From: Clostridiales bacterium
GTDB taxonomy: Bacteria > Bacillota_A > Clostridia > Oscillospirales > Oscillospiraceae
Direction: 5' to 3'
NCBI GenBank assembly: GCA_019417795.1
Contig: DXUR01000004.1
Coordinates: 1-34,741 of the forward strand
Length of the DNA stretch: 34,741 bases
Positions 6,964 through 13,565 of the stretch are shown here, piece by piece (the first letter of the stretch is position 1; every line of letters begins with the position of its first letter). The notes beneath the pieces were generated by a model. That model searched no databases. It was not told the origin of the DNA and was given only the letters and a program-made list of their open reading frames with translations. The translations under genes and the position numbers were made by a program.

Positions 6964-8024
6964 ACATCAATGTCCTCCTTGAATAGTATCGGATGTAGTG
7001 AGGAGAGAATTCCCTCTCCAGTAATTTCTTCGAGAATAACAGCTTCGCGATCGGGCATAGAGATCCGGTTCTTTGCCTCACGCCACTCCTCCTTGGAGAT
7101 CAGAGGCGGGTGAACATCACGCATCCGGTACCGTTCCACCTGGCCCAGATTGCGAACGCGCTTGTGAGCGAACAGGTCTACACATAGGCTCTTTTGCATA
7201 ATCACATCTCCACAGTATCGGTCGTTGCCGAGAATGTAGGTGACGGAAGAGATCGTCCAGCACGGCTTCTTTCCGGTGGGAGTGGGGATACCTTCGTGCG
7301 TCAGTATCTTTGCGATCTCATATGGGGTTTTACCCCCGAGATAGAAGGCGAAGATCCGAATAACTACACCGGCTTCCTCCTCATCCACGACAAGCTTGCC
7401 ATCAACATTCTGATATCCGTAGGGCTTGACCAGTTTGGGAATGCCCTTAGCAAATCGCTGTCGGATACCCCAGGCAACGCTGATGGACTTGTTGACGCTC
7501 TCGTCCTGTGCAAATGCGGCCAAAACGGTTAGGAGCAGTTCGCCATTTTGGGATAGCGTGTTGATGTTCTCTGTTTCAAAGTAGATGCCGACGGGTGGCG
7601 ATAGGGCTCTCAGGTCACGGGCGTACTTGATGCAGTCCACGACATTACGGGCAAAACGGCTGACAGACTTTGTGACGATGAGGTCGATCTTGCCAGCCTT
7701 ACAGTCCTCAATCATGTTGTTGAAGTCCTTGCGGTTCTTCACCGAAGTTGCTGAGATGCCTTCATCGGCATAGATGCGAACCAGCGTCCAATTCGGGTGC
7801 TTGGCAATGTACTCGTTGTAGTACTGTTGCTGGATTTCAAAACTCTCTGCCTGCATTTCGGACATCGTACTGACTCGGCAGTACGGAGCAACCCGATAGA
7901 TAACATCGTCGGAATGCTGAGGAGCCATGTCCTCTCGGGCAGGCATTCGCTCTACCTGTTTCCCATCATGGAACGCCTCGCGGATCCTTTGCTTGCGATT
8001 CTCGTTTTTACTTTCCTGGGCCAA
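6960..8024 (-). CDS. Serine recombinase (resolvase catalytic plus recombinase domain), 354 aa
   Basis: The resolvase domain shows YCRVST, with the nucleophilic Ser following Arg-Val, then GISATS, a TKSVSRFARN helix and a FAQDES segment. It is followed by a recombinase domain with the hallmark GYQNVDGKLV and YEIAKILTHEGIPTP segments and a DRYCGDV strand. There is no zinc ribbon and little coiled coil, so it is shorter than integrase-type members. The start is TTG 8024, preceded by AAGGAG at nine bases. An in-frame ATG at 8120 exists, but it lies inside the upstream gene and lacks a ribosome site. The gene overlaps the upstream one by 17 bases. It probably drives site-specific excision, inversion or multimer resolution. 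Confidence 0.85.
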   Translation of the reverse strand: MAQESKNENRKQRIREAFHDGKQVERMPAREDMAPQHSDDVIYRVAPYCRVSTMSEMQAESFEIQQQYYNEYIAKHPNWTLVRIYADEGISATSVKNRKDFNNMIEDCKAGKIDLIVTKSVSRFARNVVDCIKYARDLRALSPPVGIYFETENINTLSQNGELLLTVLAAFAQDESVNKSISVAWGIRQRFAKGIPKLVKPYGYQNVDGKLVVDEEEAGVVIRIFAFYLGGKTPYEIAKILTHEGIPTPTGKKPCWTISSVTYILGNDRYCGDVIMQKSLCVDLFAHKRVRNLGQVERYRMRDVHPPLISKEEWREAKNRISMPDREAVILEEITGEGILSSLHPILFKEDIDV

Positions 8025-8412
8025 AATCGTTTTCTCCTTCCTTATGGTATCTGGAATAGAAGAAGGCGTGAGGCGGGGGCAGCTGGATCTTTCCCTGAGG
8101 GGTATAGACCCTGATCCCATGCCGGTTCAGCTTCTGGCCAATCAAGGTGTAGCCCTCAGTGCTCCTTGATAATCTGGATGGATCAACAATCAGCACGCAA
8201 TCATAGGCGCCGTGTTTTCCATCTCGGATCAGCGTTTTGATGCTCTGCCGCTGCGGGTCAGTGCCACTTTCAAAAACAGTCACTTCTGCCACGACGGTAA
8301 GGCCGAGATCCTCAGCAGCCTTTCGCAGCATCTCAAGTTGGCTGTTCATGGCTATTTGGTTGGGTTCATTTGCGGTGCCGCCAATGCGGCAATATATGCA
8401 ACAACGACTCAT
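8008..8412 (-). CDS. Resolvase-domain protein lacking the catalytic serine, 134 aa
   Basis: The fold of a resolvase catalytic domain is clear: CIYCRI at the start, QLEMLRKAAEDLG helix, QRQSIKTLI, then DCVLIVDPSRLSRS. At the position of the active-site Ser (YxRVS in the two neighbouring genes) it reads YCRIGG, so the nucleophile is replaced by Gly, while the Arg residues remain. The protein ends shortly after the catalytic domain, with no DNA-binding helix-turn-helix. ATG 8412 overlaps the upstream stop by four bases. It may be an inactive partner that forms heterodimers, or decayed. The intact frame and coupling argue for selection. Confidence 0.75.
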   Translation of the reverse strand: MSRCCIYCRIGGTANEPNQIAMNSQLEMLRKAAEDLGLTVVAEVTVFESGTDPQRQSIKTLIRDGKHGAYDCVLIVDPSRLSRSTEGYTLIGQKLNRHGIRVYTPQGKIQLPPPHAFFYSRYHKEGENDFGPGK

Positions 8413-9023
8413 TCGCTTTCGTCCTCCAATTCATATTTCCGTACAAGACGGTAGAATGTAGATGCGCTGATCCCGAGCTGTTTATAGCACTGGACAGCGG
8501 TGATTTGGCCCTGCTTCCACTGGGGGTAGTAGGTATCCCAGCCTTCGACGGTGCATCGTGGCCGGCCAAACTTGACGCCTTTTAGGTGTGCAGCGGCAAT
8601 GCCCTCTGCCTGTGCCTTAGACTTGGTATCGACCTCGAGCTGTGCTCCAAAAGAGAGCACAGCGAGGACGATATCGGTGATGACGCTGCCAAGCAGGTCC
8701 TTATATTGGGTGGTGTCGAGGATGGGGGTGTCCAGAACAACGATATCAACACCAAGAGTCTTTGTGAGAAACTCCCATTCCGCGCGGATGGCAGAGTAGT
8801 TGCGACCGAAGCGGTCGATGCTTTTGACAACTAACACATCTCCTTTTCGCAAGATGGTGTTGCGCAGGGCCAAATAGTTGGTTCTCTCAAAGCTGCGGCC
8901 ACTCTGCTTGTCCACATAGATATCACGCTCTTCGATCCCAGACTCCAGGAGTTCCAGAACCTGTCGGTCCTCATTCTGATCCGTGGTGGACACGCGAGCG
9001 TAACCAAAGCGTTTGTTACTCAT
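8409..9023 (-). CDS. Resolvase/invertase-type serine recombinase, 204 aa
   Basis: This is a small Tn3/Hin-like recombinase: YARVST at residues 7-12, DKQSGRSFERTNY, VVKSIDRFGRN and the E helix, then a basic KGVKFGRP hinge and a C-terminal helix-turn-helix (CYKQLGISASTFYRLV). Length is typical for resolvases. The start chosen is ATG 9023 with a GGGGTGA site; the in-frame upstream reading from 9101 overlaps ParR and has no support. Placed right after ParM/ParR, it probably resolves multimers of the circular form, as in many plasmids. That role is inferred from context. Confidence 0.88.
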   Translation of the reverse strand: MSNKRFGYARVSTTDQNEDRQVLELLESGIEERDIYVDKQSGRSFERTNYLALRNTILRKGDVLVVKSIDRFGRNYSAIRAEWEFLTKTLGVDIVVLDTPILDTTQYKDLLGSVITDIVLAVLSFGAQLEVDTKSKAQAEGIAAAHLKGVKFGRPRCTVEGWDTYYPQWKQGQITAVQCYKQLGISASTFYRLVRKYELEDESE

Positions 9024-9027
9024 ATGC

Positions 9028-9366
9028 TCACCCCTTGGTCCGGAACATTCCCATAACGCCACCGAGCTCGGCGAGGTCATCTGCAGCAAGGCTTGATCCA
9101 TTTGTCTCCGGAGCCGGAGTTTGCGCCGAGATCTGCAACTCGCCGCTGGAGATCATTTCGGTAATGATCTCCTTCACAGTGCTTGCAATCCACTCCTTGC
9201 TATGCTCATCAGCAACCTCAGGGCAGCTGGTGTAGTGTAGTATGGCGCTTACAACCAATTCAGACATACTGCGTGGTCGCTGGCGAAGGATTTCCAGAGC
9301 ACGCCGGTGCCGAAAGTCCATCTCATTGAACTGAAGGACCACACGGGCCTTTTTATTGCTGCCCAT
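9028..9366 (-). CDS. parR: ParR-like partition adaptor, 112 aa
   Basis: A basic N-terminus (SNKKARVVLQFN) leads into helices RHRRALEILRQRPRSMSELVVSAILHY. This is the arrangement of ribbon-helix-helix proteins that accompany ParM actins. The C-terminal half is acidic and Pro-rich with a final short helix, as expected for a tail that binds the filament. ATG 9366 lies within the last codons of parM (14-base overlap), preceded by GAGGTG. Family assignment rests on fold pattern and synteny. It should bind parC and cap ParM filaments. Confidence 0.7.
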   Translation of the reverse strand: MGSNKKARVVLQFNEMDFRHRRALEILRQRPRSMSELVVSAILHYTSCPEVADEHSKEWIASTVKEIITEMISSGELQISAQTPAPETNGSSLAADDLAELGGVMGMFRTKG

Positions 9367-10282
9367 TTGCCGCCACCTCACTCTGGTAGAGGAGCTCATA
9401 GCCGCGAGCATTGGCATGAATATCCTCGATGAAAATGGGGAAAGCTACTTTGTTACCGCGTTCGATCATTCCACGCAGGAGCAAGGAACCGCCACCAGCA
9501 AAGACGCATTTACTGGTGGAGACATCAACGCCTCGCTCACGCAGGAAGTTGTAGAACTCCGTAAGGAAGTCATTGGTCATGGTACGGATCAACTGCTGTA
9601 CCTCGCCGGGAAGGACGGTGGGTTGGTTTCGGATGACCTCGTCGATATCGCAGTCTTCCAGGATCCGGGCATAGAGCGCATTACACTTGCTTGCGATACC
9701 GTTGTAGAGGGTAATGACACCCTTCTCGAAGCTCTCTACCACCGCCAGATCCGGATGGCCGCTGCGCAGCTTCAGGACATCGATGGTAAAGCCGCCAATG
9801 TCAATGATATAGGCGACGGAATGAGCTTTCAGCGTGCCGAACTGGGTAACGGCAGCCGCAAATGCCTGGGGATAGCTGAGTACCTTGCTGACCCGGATCG
9901 AGTAGTACTTTCCGTTATACTCAAAATCCACGATCTCGCGTCGGCGCAGGAAGTACTGCTCGAAACGGCTGTGCAGCTGCTCATAGTGTGCGGGAGGCAG
10001 ACCCACAAGCAGGGTAATGTCAATGGGATCGAGTGTCTCGGGCACCTTGCGGCGCTCCAGCTCCTTGGCGATGGCAAAGAGGGTGAGGACATAGAAACGC
10101 TCATCCTCCGTCTTATCGCGGAGATAGGCGATGCGCTGCTCTGTCAGCGTATAGTACTTGTTGTTCCAGCAGATGTAGTCCGTTTTGAAGCCCTGGAGCC
10201 CCTCGGATACAATCAGGCCGGAAGTGAACAGCGCGTTGGGGGTCTTAATCGACTTATTGCCGTGATCGACAGAAATAATCAT
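9353..10282 (-). CDS. parM: ParM/StbA-like actin-family segregation ATPase, 309 aa
   Basis: The protein has the actin-fold nucleotide signatures: an N-terminal ISVDHGNKSIK phosphate-1 motif, a central IIDIGGFTIDVLKL phosphate-2 motif near residues 167-180, and a VFAGGGSLLLRG adenosine motif near 267-278. Length is typical of plasmid ParM-like proteins. ATG 10282 follows AAGGAGG. Together with ParR downstream and repeats upstream it forms a type II partition operon, implying that the element can exist as a low-copy circular replicon. ParM filaments push sister copies apart. The operon is probably autoregulated through the repeats at 10353-10409. Confidence 0.88.
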   Translation of the reverse strand: MIISVDHGNKSIKTPNALFTSGLIVSEGLQGFKTDYICWNNKYYTLTEQRIAYLRDKTEDERFYVLTLFAIAKELERRKVPETLDPIDITLLVGLPPAHYEQLHSRFEQYFLRRREIVDFEYNGKYYSIRVSKVLSYPQAFAAAVTQFGTLKAHSVAYIIDIGGFTIDVLKLRSGHPDLAVVESFEKGVITLYNGIASKCNALYARILEDCDIDEVIRNQPTVLPGEVQQLIRTMTNDFLTEFYNFLRERGVDVSTSKCVFAGGGSLLLRGMIERGNKVAFPIFIEDIHANARGYELLYQSEVAANGQQ

Positions 10283-10352
10283 GGAAATTTACCTCCTTAT
10301 CCGGTGAAACAAGGCGAGGCGAGAAGCCCCGCTTGATGTGTCTGTTAGTATT

Positions 10353-10409
10353 TACGCATAGTGTTTTCTTAGAACAACAACTACGCAAAATGTTTTTCTG
10401 CGTGTAGTT
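10353..10409. promoter_or_regulatory. Candidate parC centromere/operator overlapping the parM promoter
   Basis: Two 18-bp direct repeats, TACGCATAGTGTTTTCTT (10353) and TACGCAAAATGTTTTTCT (10382), lie 29 bp apart. The second is part of an imperfect inverted repeat (AACTACGCA with TGCGTGTAGTT). On the minus strand they overlap a weak promoter, TTGTTC-N17-TAAATA. Repeats upstream of parMR are the usual parC layout. Confidence 0.5.
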
Positions 10410-10810
10410 TAGTGGTCTTGCAGAAGACCCCGGAGCTTCTTGAGGGCTCCGTTGACCGACTTCAATGCAGCGTTCATATGGCAGCCTTCCCGCCTTGCAA
10501 TCTCACGGATTGACATATTATCCATGAGCATACGGATGCGGCGCTGCTGGATGGGCGTCAACTGAGAAATCGCCGCATAGAGCTCTACGACCTGCTCGTC
10601 CCAGATCAGAGCGTCCTCAAGCTCGTTAAGCGTAAAGTGCTGCGGCATTTCCTCCAGATCGTCCATCGGGGTCCAGTCGCGGTGATATACTTCCTTTCGA
10701 TGAATACGCTGAGTTTCGTTCTGCAGCGCACGCCATTCTTCGTACAGCTCATCGCTGACGGGAATTTCCTGATAAATGCCATAGTAGTCCTTGATTTTGA
10801 TTGTCTTCAT
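10409..10810 (-). CDS. Sigma-70 region 4-like protein, 133 aa
   Basis: The C-terminal half, about residues 78-130, contains AAISQLTPIQQRRIRMLMDN and then IREIAREG-type helix-turn-helix text (SIREIARREGCHMNA), the form of sigma region 4. There is no clear region 2, so this is not a complete sigma factor. The N-terminal half has a beta-rich start (KTIKIKDYYGIYQEI) and a WRALQNETQRIHRKE helix seen in small sigma-like proteins of Clostridia mobile elements. ATG 10810 has GGAGG upstream, and that site abuts a perfect inverted repeat. It lies upstream of parMR in the same direction and may activate the operon. Confidence 0.75.
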   Translation of the reverse strand: MKTIKIKDYYGIYQEIPVSDELYEEWRALQNETQRIHRKEVYHRDWTPMDDLEEMPQHFTLNELEDALIWDEQVVELYAAISQLTPIQQRRIRMLMDNMSIREIARREGCHMNAALKSVNGALKKLRGLLQDH

Positions 10811-10820
10811 GTGTTACCTC

Positions 10821-10857
10821 CAAGTCGTTTCATTAGCGGATGCGGACGAACGACTTG
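10821..10857 (-). promoter_or_regulatory. Leader hairpin abutting the ribosome site of the sigma-like gene
   Basis: CAAGTCGTT (10821-10829) and AACGACTTG (10849-10857) form a perfect 9-bp inverted repeat with a 19-base loop. The arm nearest the gene touches the GGAGG at 10817-10821. It could modulate translation or be a dimer-binding DNA site. Confidence 0.4.
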
Positions 10858-10919
10858 AAGGGGGCGCACGGGCCCAGTAGCTGGCTCTTGACATGGATTA
10901 CGCTCCCAATCAGGGCAAC

Positions 10920-10958
10920 AAAAAAGCCGGCCACTCTCGTTTTCGAGAATGGTCGGCT
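10920..10958 (-). terminator. Rho-independent terminator in the leader of the sigma-like gene
   Basis: A 15-bp stem with two wobble mismatches has a four-base loop and is followed by six U residues on the minus strand. It lies 110 bases upstream of the sigma-like gene, so it either ends the polymerase operon or attenuates read-through into sigma/parMR. Confidence 0.85.
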
Positions 10959-10993
10959 CTTTGTTCCGGTATTGGCTGGCGCACAAGGGTATG

Positions 10994-11027
10994 AAAAAAG
11001 CCCCTCGGATCATAGACCCGAGAGGCT
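10994..11027 (-). terminator. Second rho-independent terminator, in tandem
   Basis: A 10-bp stem (AGCCCCTCGG with CCGAGAGGCT, one mismatch) is followed by six U residues on the minus strand. It is the first terminator met by transcripts from the polymerase operon; a second follows 36 bases later. Confidence 0.8.
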
Positions 11028-11083
11028 ATAGGTGCTCCAGCATAATCCATTATACCGGCTGAGTCTCTACACTACAATTTCGT

Positions 11084-11162
11084 TTGGCTCTCAATTTCCT
11101 CCCAATTTTCTATCATGTTTTCTCTCATCTGACTGCCACATTGTCTCTCATTTGTCTCTCAC
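11084..11162. repeat. Six degenerate 11-bp direct repeats, helically phased, with tiny chained ORFs
   Basis: Units close to TTGTCTCTCAT occur at 11084, 11094, 11106, 11118, 11141 and 11152, spaced 10-12 bp or twice that. They begin at the stop of the 183-aa gene. On the minus strand each unit supplies a start/stop overlap, giving very short chained frames. The last (11072-11128) encodes 18 residues (MRENMIENWEEIESQTKL). Phasing on one DNA face suggests a protein-binding array such as iterons or an operator. Confidence 0.55.
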
Positions 11163-11710
11163 GAGACTTCCACCTGAGCGGTGACGCTACCGCTTTGCTG
11201 CAGGTGCTCCCTGATGATCAGATCAGGGATTACGACACACCAGAGGCTTGCCGCATAGGCACGGATAGCTGGCTTGATGTGCCGATAGTATGTAGATGAG
11301 GAGATTCCGAGGTTGAGATATGCTTCCTCATTTGAGGTGCAGTAGACATCAAAGTACCTTGCCTGGAGGATGTTGAAATAGGTGCCTCCATTGGGCGGCG
11401 TGTCCTTCACGAGCACCAGGGCATCCTCCATAACGGACAGAAGCTGCATGGAGTGGCCCATCTCGGCAAGGCGATCGGCGATGCGTTTCCGGTCAGTGTC
11501 ACGGTCATAGTCGATGGCCAGATTGATGAAGTCGGAGATGCTTTGCCGTCTACCTTCATAGCACTCTTCTTCCATCTCACCGATGCGAGAGGCAGTCCTT
11601 CGAACGGCGGGGCCGTAAATCTGGAGCAGCGCCAAAGTCTTATCAATATCCTCCTCGGTGAGGGTACTGGTGATGTCAAAGGTTTTCAAGTAGTTCTGGA
11701 ATTTACTCAT
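11159..11710 (-). CDS. ArpU/sigma-like phage-type regulator, 183 aa
   Basis: The C-terminal region has a sigma-like helix-turn-helix: RYFDVYCTSNEEAYLNLGISSSTYYR is preceded by a helix and followed by a basic KPAIRAY helix, as in the ArpU and DUF1492-type late regulators of phages and ICEs. The N-terminal half is helical and acidic. The start is ATG 11710 after AAAGGACG; an in-frame start at 11773 overlaps the previous gene without a ribosome site. It is third in the polymerase operon, immediately before the phased repeats and tandem terminators. It could control either, but there is no direct evidence. Confidence 0.65.
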   Translation of the reverse strand: MSKFQNYLKTFDITSTLTEEDIDKTLALLQIYGPAVRRTASRIGEMEEECYEGRRQSISDFINLAIDYDRDTDRKRIADRLAEMGHSMQLLSVMEDALVLVKDTPPNGGTYFNILQARYFDVYCTSNEEAYLNLGISSSTYYRHIKPAIRAYAASLWCVVIPDLIIREHLQQSGSVTAQVEVS

Positions 11711-11735
11711 TATTCGTCCTTTCTGCCAGGCCTCT

Positions 11736-12134
11736 TTAATGGTAAAAGTTGAAGGAGCCAAGAACTTTGGCATAGGCCTTGGACTTATTGTGGAGGATGC
11801 GCTTTTCGCCGTCCGCCTTGACTTTACGATCTTTCAGGTAGAGATAGAGTGCGAAGGCTCCATTTTCCTTCACGACGATCAGGTCACCGTCATTGATCTC
11901 GGCTGCCCTCTGACAGAACAACACGCTGCCGGTGGAAATACCGTGCTCCTGATAACGATGTCCATCGGCCATAATGCAAAAACACTTTTTGGGAATCAGA
12001 CCAGAAAATCCGTCGATCTGGATGGAGCCATAGCCATTGCTCAAAATGGGGTGTCTGGCTTGAGTCGTTTCAACTGCTGCGTTTATAGTCAATACCTCCT
12101 CAGTGATACATAACAGAGGGCATCTTGTATTCAA
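11736..12134 (-). CDS. LexA/UmuD-like protein with both catalytic residues replaced, up to 132 aa
   Basis: The core reads ADGHRYQEHGISTGSVLF and then GDLIVVKENGAFALYLYL, which follows the S24 peptidase fold of UmuD and LexA. At the Ser nucleophile position (GDSM in UmuD) it has HRY, and at the Lys general-base position (FTVKKL) it has FALYLY. Both catalytic residues are thus missing, so self-cleavage is unlikely. It is coupled downstream of the Y-family polymerase, the reverse of the usual umuDC order. The start is uncertain: TTG 12134 overlaps the polymerase; TTG 12092 and ATA 12086 lie 2 and 8 bases after a perfect AGGAGG. A structural partner of the polymerase is plausible. Confidence 0.65.
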   Translation of the reverse strand: MNTRCPLLCITEEVLTINAAVETTQARHPILSNGYGSIQIDGFSGLIPKKCFCIMADGHRYQEHGISTGSVLFCQRAAEINDGDLIVVKENGAFALYLYLKDRKVKADGEKRILHNKSKAYAKVLGSFNFYH

Positions 12135-13344
12135 CCTCCCGATGGGCAGGCATCTTCAGCCCCGTGGTGAGTGCGGCGAAATTGATGGAATGGAGGCCAT
12201 AGCGGCGACGGATGTCTTCCATGGTGCGCTCCAGGATGAGGCGCTTGTTGTGCTTGGTAAAGTCTGACCAGAGATCGAGCTGAATCGGCGTGTCAGACGG
12301 GATAAGGTCGATTGCGCTGATGGTCAGAGACCGGATATTGTTGTTCCAGGTATGCTTCTTGCAGAACAGTTCAAAGCCTGCCGCTGCAATTTCCGTGTAG
12401 CTTTGCGTTGGAAATGTCAGTTTTCCTTGGTATTCCCGATGCGAGAGGGTGTTGTCGCGGACGCTGATGCGGACCCGTGTGGCAGCCAGCTTATTCTTCC
12501 GGAGCTTCAGCCCAACTTCCTGAGAAAGCTCCATGAGAACATGGCGCACTTCATCTTTCGAGAGCAAGTCATCCGTGCAGGTAATGCCGTGACCAACGCT
12601 TTTGATGGGGGGATCATAGTCGCAGGGCATCACGCGGGACTGATCAAGTCCATTGGCGAAGATCCACAGTTTCTCGCCGTTGATTCCGAGCAGTCGGACA
12701 AGCATCTGACGATCTGCTTTGGCCAGATCTCCGATGGTGTGGATCCCGTAGCACCGCAGCCTTTCTGTGGTGGCTCGTCCAACACAGAGAAGTTCCGACG
12801 CTGGCAAGGGCCAGATTTGCTCCTTGAAGGACGCTTCCGTGATTTCTGTTACGGCATCCGGTTTCTTCATATCGGATCCCAGCTTGGCGAAAATCTTATT
12901 GAAGCTGACCCCGATAGATACGGTAAGCCCTACTTCTTCCTTTACTGCCTTTCGGATCTCGTTGGCTATCTCGGCCGGTGTCTTATGTGCCAAAAGGGGC
13001 GAGCCGGTGAGCTCGATCCAACTCTCATCGATGCCGAAGGACTCCACTTCCGGGGAATACCGCAGATAGATTGCACGCACAATCCTGGAAAACTTCAGGT
13101 ACTGATCCATGTGCGGAGGGACGATCGTTAATTGCGGACACTTTTGGCGCGCCTCCCAAATCACTTCACCTGTCTTCACCCCACACTGCTTTGCCAACTG
13201 ATTCTTTGCAAGAACAATTCCATGACGATCCTCCGTGCTGCCGCAAACCGCAATGAACTTTCCACGCAATTCCGGATGCAGCATACATTCAATACTCGCA
13301 TAGCAGTTATTGAGGTCGCTATGCAATACAACCCGACCTCCCAT
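12100..13344 (-). CDS. Y-family translesion DNA polymerase (UmuC/DinB-like), 414 aa
   Basis: Catalytic motifs are intact: HSDLNNCYASIE with D10, and GIDESW with D106/E107, which bind the two metal ions. The palm-finger segment YSPEVESFGIDE, the thumb helix-hairpin-helix (YGIHTIGDLAKAD, LLGINGEKLW) and a little-finger domain ending near residue 380 follow in normal order. Length matches the family. ATG 13344 follows AGGAGG. It copies past damaged bases at the cost of errors. It is first in its operon, read from a promoter within the AGTTC repeat array opposite the XRE/ImmA genes, so DNA damage may induce it without LexA. This regulation is inferred. Confidence 0.92.
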   Translation of the reverse strand: MGGRVVLHSDLNNCYASIECMLHPELRGKFIAVCGSTEDRHGIVLAKNQLAKQCGVKTGEVIWEARQKCPQLTIVPPHMDQYLKFSRIVRAIYLRYSPEVESFGIDESWIELTGSPLLAHKTPAEIANEIRKAVKEEVGLTVSIGVSFNKIFAKLGSDMKKPDAVTEITEASFKEQIWPLPASELLCVGRATTERLRCYGIHTIGDLAKADRQMLVRLLGINGEKLWIFANGLDQSRVMPCDYDPPIKSVGHGITCTDDLLSKDEVRHVLMELSQEVGLKLRKNKLAATRVRISVRDNTLSHREYQGKLTFPTQSYTEIAAAGFELFCKKHTWNNNIRSLTISAIDLIPSDTPIQLDLWSDFTKHNKRLILERTMEDIRRRYGLHSINFAALTTGLKMPAHREVEYKMPSVMYH

Positions 13345-13408
13345 ATTCGGTGTGCCTCCTGTCTGTGGCTTTTAAGAAAAGTTCCAATCAAGTTCCTAAA
13401 AGTTCCTA

Positions 13409-13437
13409 TTGACAAGTTCTACTTTCCAGAATATAAT
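13409..13437 (+). promoter_or_regulatory. Consensus promoter for the XRE/ImmA genes
   Basis: TTGACA (13409-13414) and TATAAT (13432-13437) are perfect and separated by 17 bases. An AGTTCT repeat lies within the spacer and others flank it, so repressor binding would block RNA polymerase. Confidence 0.85.
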
Positions 13438-13489
13438 GAGGCTAAAGTTCCAACAAAGTTCTAAATAGTTCCATAAAAGTTCTAACAAC

Positions 13490-13519
13490 AAAATAGCAGG
13501 TCGAAGATAGGTTTGTCAA
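13490..13519 (-). promoter_or_regulatory. Promoter for the polymerase operon
   Basis: On the minus strand TTGACA (13519-13514) is followed after 18 bases by TATTTT (13495-13490). Eight AGTTC repeats lie immediately downstream, before the ribosome site at about 13355, and one inverted copy lies just upstream. Confidence 0.6.
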
Positions 13520-13565
13520 TAGAACTTTCAAAAACTTTTCCCGATCTGCAGAAAGAGGCACAGTT

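Larger units (their letters stand above)
13380..13526. repeat. AGTTC(C/T) operator array in the divergent control region
   Basis: AGTTCC or AGTTCT starts at 13380, 13391, 13401, 13415, 13446, 13457, 13467 and 13478, in two blocks of four with spacings of 10-11 bp (one of 14). An inverted copy is at 13521. The array overlaps promoters in both directions between the polymerase operon and the XRE gene. Helical phasing indicates cooperative binding on one face, most likely by the XRE protein encoded at 13566. Confidence 0.75.

Noticed and set aside
6352..7113. 253-codon plus-strand frame
   Set aside because: It begins inside the terminator hairpin and runs opposite two coupled genes; no supporting signals.
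6960..8412. Possibility that the two adjacent recombinase genes are one frameshifted gene
   Set aside because: Each has its own resolvase catalytic domain and ribosome site, so they are separate genes.
9356..10336. 326-codon plus-strand frame opposite parM
   Set aside because: It mirrors the ParM gene, lacks a ribosome site and shows no family features.
12352..13131. 259-codon plus-strand frame opposite the Y-family polymerase
   Set aside because: It is antisense to conserved polymerase motifs, without promoter or ribosome site.
13380..13483. CRISPR array in the AGTTC repeat region
   Set aside because: Units are 5-6 bp at 10-11 bp spacing with no spacers of CRISPR length and no cas genes.
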